Below, in pieces: positions 1 through 4,586 of a stretch of 5,792 nucleotides of DNA. Position 1 is the stretch's first letter; each line of letters starts with the position of its first letter. The position numbers and the translations under genes are program-made. The stretch lies in NCBI GenBank assembly GCA_002349525.1, contig DEDL01000009.1:26572-32363 (forward strand), written 5' to 3'. The notes beneath the pieces were generated by a model, which did no database searches, was not told where the DNA came from, and saw only the letters and a program-made list of their open reading frames with translations. Source of the DNA: Lachnoclostridium sp. UBA2905. GTDB taxonomy: Bacteria; Bacillota; Clostridia; Lachnospirales; Lachnospiraceae.

Positions 1-893
1 AGATCATCCATGTATATAATAAACTTATAATTTCTGTTTTTAATCATTTCAAGAACTGCTGAAAGGTCCTTAAACTGATGCTTGTAAATCTCAATCATTC
101 TAAGGCCATCATCATAAAACTCATTGAGAACAGCCTTAATACTTGTAGATTTACCTGTTCCACTGTCACCACACAATAAAACATTATTGGCGCGCTTACC
201 ATTAACAAATGCTCTTGTATTTTCAACAAGCTTCTGCTTCTGGCTTTCATATCCGATAATATCAGACATACGTACATCAGAAGTATTCGTAATTGGAGCA
301 AGAATTACATTCTCCCCATCCTTCTTAATTCTGAATGCCTTGTTAAGACCAAACTTACCAACACCACGCTTATGATAAAATTCAGTAACAATATCATAAA
401 GCTTATCAGCATCTGTTGCATCCTTTAACATATCAGATAAAAGTTTTACACTATCACTTACACTTTTGTTAAATCTTCTTTCAGGCTTAACAAGAGAATG
501 ATAATTTGTGATTCTTGTAAAACAGTTTATGCCAAGTGACTTCTCAATTTCAGAGAAATCATAGTTAAGGAGATGTTCAAAATTAACAAGATCATCCTTA
601 ACGAACTCATTTACCGTACCTTCCTGGCCACCCTGATTTTCGCAGGTTTCCGTAAAGGGATTCTCGCTCATGGCAAGAACATATGCTATATAGTTTTTCC
701 AAAGATTACTATCAAATCCATAATCTGTTGCCACATCAAGAAGACAGTTTATCTGTTCATATATTCTTCCAACAAGCTCTTCCTTGTCATAATTGTCACT
801 GTCATATTCTCTGAAAATGTCACTCATTTCCTTAAGAATACCTTCTTTTGCTGATTTTCTGTAAACAATAAGTTTATCAACATACTTATACAT
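1..893 (-). CDS. DUF815-family AAA+ ATP-binding protein (C-terminus beyond window)
   Basis: This is an open frame from an ATG at 893 down to the left edge: 297 complete residues, no stop. The N-terminal ~200 residues are a mostly helical, charged region without a motif I recognise. From about residue 213 the protein follows the DUF815 ATPase pattern: IIGYESQKQKLVENTRAF, then ANNVLL and Walker A GDSGTGKST (residues 242-250), then hydrophobic FIIYMDD (291-297), the Walker B strand with two acidic residues. The rest of the AAA+ module, including sensor and arginine-finger regions, lies outside. DUF815 proteins are cytosolic P-loop ATPases of unknown function. The gene starts 38 bp after the argS stop with only a weak AAAAGAG ribosome site 9 nt before the ATG, so it is probably read from the argS transcript. 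Another ATG at 897 hits a stop after three codons. The family call is from memory of the motif pattern. Confidence 0.85.
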   Translation of the reverse strand, partial: MYKYVDKLIVYRKSAKEGILKEMSDIFREYDSDNYDKEELVGRIYEQINCLLDVATDYGFDSNLWKNYIAYVLAMSENPFTETCENQGGQEGTVNEFVKDDLVNFEHLLNYDFSEIEKSLGINCFTRITNYHSLVKPERRFNKSVSDSVKLLSDMLKDATDADKLYDIVTEFYHKRGVGKFGLNKAFRIKKDGENVILAPITNTSDVRMSDIIGYESQKQKLVENTRAFVNGKRANNVLLCGDSGTGKSTSIKAVLNEFYDDGLRMIEIYKHQFKDLSAVLEMIKNRNYKFIIYMDD

Positions 894-931
894 TCATATT
901 CACTCTTTTCTATTGTATTGTTATATATTAT

Positions 932-2701
932 TTACATCTTTTCAGGTGCATCAAATCCAAGAAGATCAATACATTTTTCAAGTACATTCTTAACGAGAAC
1001 CAAAAGAGCAATAAGAGATTTCTGTCTTTCTTCATTCTCCTCACCCATAATTTTGTTCTCATGATAGAATCTGTTAAATGCATCCGCCATCTCATATATA
1101 TACTGGCAAATCTTATGTGGAGCATTGTCCTTGTAAGCCTGTACAATAACATCTCCAAATTTAAGAAGCTCAAGCATAAGGTCAGTTTCACTCTTAACAG
1201 TAGGTGCAATTATAGTATCTGCGTCTGCAATATTATGTCCTGTCTCCTGATATTTTGCAAGAACTGACTTGATTCTTACGATTGAATAAAGGATATATGG
1301 ACCTGTGTTACCTTCAAATGATGTGAATCTGTCCACGTCAAATACATAGTCCTTTGATGCCTGATTTGAAAGATCACCATACTTAATTGCTGCAAGACCA
1401 ACCTTTCCGGCAACCTCACGTGCTTCTTCCTCAGCCATCTGTCTATTGCTCATAATTCTCTCATAAACGGCCTCATTTATATCAGAAATAAGTGTCTCAA
1501 GTCTTAAAACACCACCATCTCTTGTCTTGAATGGCTTGCCATCTTTTCCATTCATTGTTCCAAAGCCAACGAAATTAAGTTCTATATCATCATCAACAAG
1601 TCCTGTCTTTCTTGCACAACGGAATACCTGGTCAAAATGAAGGGCCTGTCTCTTATCAACTACATATATAAGCTTCTTGGCATCAAAAAGCTTTCTTCTC
1701 TCGATAATTGTAGCAAGATCAGTTGTCTCATAGTTAGTTGCACCATTTGACTTAAGGATAATACAAGGAGGCATCTCCTTGGTATCAGTTTCTTCTTTTA
1801 CATCAACAACAAGTGCTCCATCACTCTCATAAGCAAATCCGCCATCCTTCATGGCCTTAACCATGTCAGGAATATACTTCTGAACATCACTTTCCTTCTT
1901 CCAAAGCTCAAATGATACATTCAGCTTTTCATAATTTTTCTTAATATCAGCAACTGAAACCTCAATAATGTGATTCCAGAGTGCAAGATAACCTCTGTTA
2001 CCTGCCTGTAAATCTGCTGTTGCCTGCTGGGCAGCACTAAGGTAATCCTTATGTGTTTTTGAATAACCACTGGCATATGGATATATCTCTTCAAGCTCAC
2101 TCATTGTAAATGGAGCCTCCTCCGGATATTCACCTGTAAAGCTCTCATCAAAATAACAAAGTTCAGGTTTTCTTGTCTTAAGCTCTGTTATGATAAGTCC
2201 AATCTGAAGACCCCAGTCTCCAAGATGAACATCACCAATAACATCATTGCCCATAAATCTGGCAATTCTCTTAATACTCTCACCAATAATAGCACTTCTA
2301 AGATGACCAACATGAAGAGGCTTTGCAACATTAGGTCCACCGTAATCAATAACGATTTTCTTCTTATTCTCTTCTTCAGGACATCCAAATCTCTCATCCT
2401 TAGCCATGCTGTTCATATATTCTGCAATATAGGCAGGTGAAAGAATTATATTGATAAAGCCCGGTGCAACTGCATCGATCTTTTCAAACATCACATTATC
2501 CTTAAGCCTTTCCACAACATCTCCAGCAATCATAACCGGTGCTTTATGGTAAGTCTTAGCTGCAGCCATTGCACCGTTACACTGGTACTGGCAAAGGTCA
2601 GGTCTGTTTGATACGTTAACATTACCAAATGATGCATCATAGCCTGAGTTTTCAAAGGCTGCCTTAACCTGTTCTTCAATCAAATCAATTATTCTCTTCA
2701 A
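932..2701 (-). CDS. argS: arginyl-tRNA synthetase (ArgRS, class I), TTG start
   Basis: Cytosolic enzyme that joins arginine to tRNA-Arg using ATP. It is 589 aa from the chosen start, normal for the family. In order: N-terminal ArgRS additional domain (about 1-90, with SNRPDLCQYQCNGAMAAAK); class I Rossmann catalytic domain with GGPNVAKPLHVGHLRSA, whose HVGH (130-133) is the HIGH signature; GDWG at 161-164; GKPFKTRDGG around 388-397, the ArgRS form of the KMSKS loop; then the DALR anticodon-binding domain beginning near TGPYILYS (about 466) and ending in GFDAPEKM. The frame extends five codons upstream to a TTG at 2716, but GGAGG lies inside those codons, 8 nt before the TTG at 2701-2699. That makes 2701 the likely start and gives an N-terminus beginning MKRIIDLI. 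The gene lies 76 bp after the aroA stop on the same strand, with no terminator between them. Confidence 0.97.
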   Translation of the reverse strand: MKRIIDLIEEQVKAAFENSGYDASFGNVNVSNRPDLCQYQCNGAMAAAKTYHKAPVMIAGDVVERLKDNVMFEKIDAVAPGFINIILSPAYIAEYMNSMAKDERFGCPEEENKKKIVIDYGGPNVAKPLHVGHLRSAIIGESIKRIARFMGNDVIGDVHLGDWGLQIGLIITELKTRKPELCYFDESFTGEYPEEAPFTMSELEEIYPYASGYSKTHKDYLSAAQQATADLQAGNRGYLALWNHIIEVSVADIKKNYEKLNVSFELWKKESDVQKYIPDMVKAMKDGGFAYESDGALVVDVKEETDTKEMPPCIILKSNGATNYETTDLATIIERRKLFDAKKLIYVVDKRQALHFDQVFRCARKTGLVDDDIELNFVGFGTMNGKDGKPFKTRDGGVLRLETLISDINEAVYERIMSNRQMAEEEAREVAGKVGLAAIKYGDLSNQASKDYVFDVDRFTSFEGNTGPYILYSIVRIKSVLAKYQETGHNIADADTIIAPTVKSETDLMLELLKFGDVIVQAYKDNAPHKICQYIYEMADAFNRFYHENKIMGEENEERQKSLIALLVLVKNVLEKCIDLLGFDAPEKM

Positions 2702-2709
2702 AGTATCGT

Positions 2710-2714
2710 CCTCC
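2710..2714 (-). promoter_or_regulatory. argS Shine-Dalgarno GGAGG, decides the start
   Basis: On the minus strand GGAGG ends 8 nt before the TTG at 2701-2699. The aroA and htrA starts in this window have the same 8-nt spacing. Choosing the upstream TTG at 2716 would bury this site in the coding sequence and leave that codon without a ribosome site. Confidence 0.8.
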
Positions 2715-2723
2715 AATTCTCAA

Positions 2724-2754
2724 TTTGAACATATTCTTGTTTGAACATATTCTT
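2724..2754. repeat. 16-bp tandem duplication in the aroA-argS gap
   Basis: The 15-mer TTTGAACATATTCTT occurs twice, at 2724-2738 and 2740-2754, separated by one G (16-bp period). It lies in the 76-bp gap between the aroA stop and the argS start. It could be a slippage duplication or a pair of protein-binding sites; nothing else in the sequence indicates a role. Confidence 0.8.
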
Positions 2755-2777
2755 ATATGTAAGTAAATTAATAGTTA

Positions 2778-4085
2778 TTATATATTTTCCGTCAGACCAT
2801 CAAGTACCCTGAAATATTCAGGGAAGGTTTTTTTGCAACATAAAGGGTTAAGAATCCTTATTCCTTCAGCCCTTGTTCCTGTCACGGCAAATGACATGGC
2901 TACACGATGATCATTAAAGGTTTCTATATCAGCTGCTTTAGGATTACCAGGATAAATACATATTCCGTCTTCATACATATCATAGCTTATACCCATATCC
3001 GACAGACCCCTGCCAAGAGCCTCCAGTCTGTCACACTCCTGATTCCTGATATGTGCGACACCGCGTATTGTAACAGGTGAATCTGCAAATGGAGCAATTG
3101 CACCAAGTGTAAGTGTCTGGTCTGAGAAATCACTCATATCAACTTCAATTCCCTTAAGCTTTTCAGGGCCTGTAACCCTGATTCCCTGTTCTCCTTCACT
3201 TACAAGGCAGCCCATTTTTTCCAAAACACCTAAAAATTTCATATCCCCCTGTGTGTTCTTATAATTAAGACCTTTAACAACTGTGCTTATTCCATTAGCG
3301 GCAGCCATAGCATAAAAATAACATGCTGCTGACATATCCGGTTCTACGTCATAGGTCTGAGGCTTATATCCCTCATTTGCCTGCGTATGAACAATATAAA
3401 CTCCTTCACCTTCTCTGTCAACATTCACACCAAAATCCTTCATCATATTAATAGTAATATCAACATAAGATTTGGCTTTTCGGCTTCCTGACAGTTTTAT
3501 AAGCAGAGGCCCCTTAAGCATAGGTGCAGTCATAAGAAGTGCACTAAGGTACTGACTGCTTTTATCTATATTAAGATCAGTTTCATAATTTGCAGGTGAT
3601 TTATCATTTGAATAATATATACCTGTCACTTCAAAAGGAAATGAGTACTCCTCGCCTCTGTAAGCAAATGAAGCTCCAAGATTTGTAAGAGCATCCAACA
3701 GATCCTTCATAGGTCTTTTTGACATCTGTTCTGAGCTTTCAATAACATATTTTCCATCTGAAAATGCAAGCATTGCTGTCAGGAATCTGGCTGCTGTACC
3801 AGCGCTTCCAACATATATGCCTGTTTCCTTAACAGGAATGCTTCCACCAGCTCCTTTTATAATAATTTCATCAGCTTCGTCATTCTCCTCTACATCAAAT
3901 TCCAAATCCTTAAGGCATTTAAGAAAATGCATTGAATCATCACTTTTCAATGCACCACGGACAACTGATGTACCTGTTGACAAAGCAGCCAACAAAAGGG
4001 CCCTGTTGGTAATACTCTTTGATCCTGGCACCTTTACATATATATCTTTATTTTTGTTAATATGCTTAACTTTGTAATAATCCAT
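2778..4085 (-). CDS. aroA: 3-phosphoshikimate 1-carboxyvinyltransferase (EPSP synthase)
   Basis: Sixth step of the shikimate pathway: shikimate-3-phosphate plus phosphoenolpyruvate gives EPSP and phosphate, in the cytosol, on the way to chorismate and aromatic amino acids. The protein is 435 aa, full length for the family. Visible landmarks: VPGSKSITNRALLLAAL (19-35, substrate-binding Lys/Ser/Arg); GSAGTAARFLTA (93-104, PEP loop); RPM (124-126); SSQYLSALL (176-184); VEPDMSAACYF (247-257); SDQTLTLG with the catalytic-type Asp at 322; HIRNQECDRLEALG with Glu350; FNDHRVAMSFA (390-400); and KKTFPEYF with Lys419. The E. coli Pro101 position is Phe here. The ATG at 4085 has GGGAG 8 nt upstream. It is the first gene of the minus-strand cluster aroA-argS-DUF815, preceded by a long structured leader and a good promoter near 4393-4421. 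Confidence 0.97.
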   Translation of the reverse strand: MDYYKVKHINKNKDIYVKVPGSKSITNRALLLAALSTGTSVVRGALKSDDSMHFLKCLKDLEFDVEENDEADEIIIKGAGGSIPVKETGIYVGSAGTAARFLTAMLAFSDGKYVIESSEQMSKRPMKDLLDALTNLGASFAYRGEEYSFPFEVTGIYYSNDKSPANYETDLNIDKSSQYLSALLMTAPMLKGPLLIKLSGSRKAKSYVDITINMMKDFGVNVDREGEGVYIVHTQANEGYKPQTYDVEPDMSAACYFYAMAAANGISTVVKGLNYKNTQGDMKFLGVLEKMGCLVSEGEQGIRVTGPEKLKGIEVDMSDFSDQTLTLGAIAPFADSPVTIRGVAHIRNQECDRLEALGRGLSDMGISYDMYEDGICIYPGNPKAADIETFNDHRVAMSFAVTGTRAEGIRILNPLCCKKTFPEYFRVLDGLTENI

Positions 4086-4093
4086 ATATTACG

Positions 4094-4098
4094 CTCCC
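4094..4098 (-). promoter_or_regulatory. aroA Shine-Dalgarno GGGAG
   Basis: GGGAG on the minus strand, 8 nt upstream of the aroA ATG at 4085. It lies only 14 bp from repeat copy 1 (starting 4113), so folding of that repeat in the leader RNA could reach close to the ribosome site. Confidence 0.8.
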
Positions 4099-4112
4099 AA
4101 ATGGTTTTTCCT

Positions 4113-4187
4113 GCATTCGGCGCCCTTCTCGCTCCTTACGGAGCTAAGAATGCTTATATGCGGGCGGTTCCTGCTTCGCAGTTTAGC
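4113..4187. repeat. Intergenic repeat, copy 1 (short form)
   Basis: This copy shares 62 identical bases (4126-4187) with copy 2 (4247-4308), plus the GCATTCGG block at 4113-4120. It contains GCATTC/GAATGC arms (4113-4118 with 4148-4153) enclosing a GCTCC-ttac-GGAGC hairpin (4131-4144), followed by CTGC-ttc-GCAG (4171-4181). Between GCATTC and the GCTCC hairpin it has only a short GGCGCC, where copy 2 has a 16-bp palindrome. It is GC-richer than its surroundings and looks like a dispersed structured repeat rather than coding DNA. Confidence 0.9.
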
Positions 4188-4215
4188 CCTCCACTTTACT
4201 ATTCACAGTAACCTT

Positions 4216-4308
4216 GCATATGCGCATTCGGTGCCGCGCGGCACCTTTCTCGCTCCTTACGGAGCTAAGAATGCTTATATGCGGGCGGTTCCTGCTTCGC
4301 AGTTTAGC
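4216..4308. repeat. Intergenic repeat, copy 2 (long form with extra palindrome)
   Basis: Copy 2 carries the same 62 bases at 4247-4308. Its fold is more elaborate: GCATAT (4216-4221) pairs with ATATGC (4277-4282), then a 2x2 internal loop, then GCATTC (4224-4229) with GAATGC (4269-4274). These enclose two side hairpins: the perfect 16-bp palindrome GGTGCCGCGCGGCACC (4230-4245) and GCTCC-ttac-GGAGC (4252-4265). CTGC-ttc-GCAG follows. The copies start about 121-123 bp apart, but the flanks differ, so this is not a simple tandem duplication. Confidence 0.9.
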
Positions 4309-4369
4309 TTCAAAACATACCACAGCTGCTTACGTGTAAACACGAAGCATCTATGGTATGTTTTGAAGC
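4307..4369 (-). repeat. 63-nt near-perfect hairpin
   Basis: GCTTCAAAACATACCA (4307-4322) is the exact reverse complement of 4354-4369. Inside, TGCTT/AAGCA and CGTGT/ACACG stems continue the helix with one bulge, closing on a tiny loop. On the minus strand the first inner position (4323/4353) is a U-G wobble, while on the plus strand it is a C-A mismatch, so the fold is slightly better in a minus-strand transcript, the direction of aroA. No T-run follows on either side, so it is not a standard terminator. Confidence 0.8.
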
Positions 4370-4392
4370 AACTGTGAATAGTAACCTTTATT

Positions 4393-4421
4393 AATATATA
4401 TTTTTTACTCAAGGTTGTCAA
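4393..4421 (-). promoter_or_regulatory. Candidate sigma-A promoter for aroA-argS-DUF815
   Basis: On the minus strand, a consensus -35 TTGACA (4421-4416) is followed by a 17-bp spacer and the -10 TATATT (4398-4393, one mismatch to TATAAT). The predicted start is near 4386, just before the right arm of the 14-bp inverted repeat. It is the best promoter-like match I found upstream of aroA. Confidence 0.7.
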
Positions 4422-4458
4422 ATATAAGTATAATACAAAAATATGTTTAAATATTTCT

Positions 4459-4519
4459 CATCACACTTTCATCACATATACATCACAAAAGCATCAAACT
4501 TGCATCACATTCTCTTCAA
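4459..4519. promoter_or_regulatory. Five-box CATCA(C/A)A array with 11-bp period (putative operator)
   Basis: CATCACA begins at 4459, 4470, 4481 and 4503, and CATCAAA at 4492: five boxes, each exactly 11 bp from the last. A weaker CTTCAAA at 4514 keeps the phase. The spacing is about one helical turn, so all boxes face the same side of the DNA. Tandem direct repeats with 11-bp period are typical of OmpR/PhoB-type response regulators (PhoB and PhoP boxes; CiaR TTTAAG-N5-TTTAAG). The last box meets the -35 position of the candidate htrA promoter, and the array is also about 38 bp upstream of the minus-strand aroA -35. The regulator is not in the window. Confidence 0.7.
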
Positions 4520-4529
4520 AAACTACGAA

Positions 4530-4535
4530 TATACT
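4530..4535 (+). promoter_or_regulatory. Candidate -10 element of the htrA-like gene
   Basis: TATACT has one mismatch to TATAAT and lies 51 bp before the ATG at 4587. With a 17-bp spacer the -35 hexamer would be ACATTC at 4507-4512, which is poor but overlaps the last CATCAC box, as expected for an activator-dependent promoter. A perfect TATAAT also lies at 4429-4434, with only TTACTC 18 bp before it. Starting there would place the box array inside the transcript, so I prefer the downstream site. Confidence 0.5.
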
Positions 4536-4568
4536 TGCTTGCATAGCAAATAAGAAATGAACATATTC

Positions 4569-4578
4569 AGGAAGGGAG
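4569..4578 (+). promoter_or_regulatory. htrA Shine-Dalgarno AGGAAGGGAG, decides the start
   Basis: A strong purine-rich ribosome site ends 8 nt before the ATG at 4587. The frame is open to another ATG at 4557, but that start would put this site inside the coding sequence and add ten residues before an otherwise normal signal peptide. Confidence 0.8.
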
Positions 4579-4586
4579 TAATCTAT

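Larger units (their letters stand above)
4196..4384. repeat. Composite segment bounded by 14-bp inverted repeats
   Basis: TTACTATTCACAGT at 4196-4209 is the exact reverse complement of ACTGTGAATAGTAA at 4371-4384. The enclosed segment holds repeat copy 2 and the 63-nt hairpin. Overlapping these arms, AGTAACCTT occurs as a 9-bp direct repeat at 4207-4215 and 4380-4388, bracketing 4216-4379, which resembles a target-site duplication. There is no transposase gene. It may be a small non-autonomous element, an invertible segment, or the closing stem of a leader RNA; the sequence does not decide. Confidence 0.65.
4099..4386 (-). promoter_or_regulatory. Long structured 5' leader of aroA (candidate cis-acting RNA)
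   Basis: If transcription starts about 7 nt after the minus-strand -10 at 4393-4398, the aroA mRNA has a leader of about 300 nt. Read 5' to 3' it contains one arm of a 14-bp inverted repeat (4384-4371), a 63-nt hairpin (4369-4307), repeat copy 2 (4308-4216), the other arm of the inverted repeat (4209-4196), repeat copy 1 (4187-4113) and the ribosome site. The outer arms could close a large multibranch domain. I see no T-box, no known riboswitch core, and no hairpin followed by a U-run that would act as an attenuator. It may be a regulatory leader or an accumulation of intergenic repeats. Confidence 0.5.

Noticed and set aside
573..854. 93-codon plus-strand frame
   Set aside because: It is a shadow of the DUF815 gene on the other strand, with no supporting motif.
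928..1209. 93-codon minus-strand frame
   Set aside because: It is an out-of-frame shadow within argS.
2724..2754. LexA/DinR-type SOS box (GAACATATTC)
   Set aside because: The Gram-positive box needs GAAC-N4-GTTC; here the second half is absent in both copies. The same GAACATATTC string near 4560 looks like coincidence.
4230..4250. Possible T-box motif (AAAGGTGCCGCG on the minus strand)
   Set aside because: The match to the AGGGTGGNACCGCG core lacks two positions, the sequence is a self-palindrome that is missing from repeat copy 1, and no specifier stem or terminator/antiterminator pair is visible.
4150..4377. 75-codon plus-strand frame beginning MLICGRFLL
   Set aside because: It lies entirely within the repeats and hairpin, has no ribosome site, and its sequence is dictated by the folded repeats; the second repeat copy is read in a different frame from the first.
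4459..4513. CRISPR-like array
   Set aside because: The 6-7 bp units with 4-5 bp gaps are far too short for CRISPR repeats and spacers; the phased spacing fits an operator.
4557..4586. Upstream ATG as the protease start
   Set aside because: It would place the strong AGGAAGGGAG ribosome site inside the gene; the ATG at 4587 has ideal spacing and gives a clean signal peptide.
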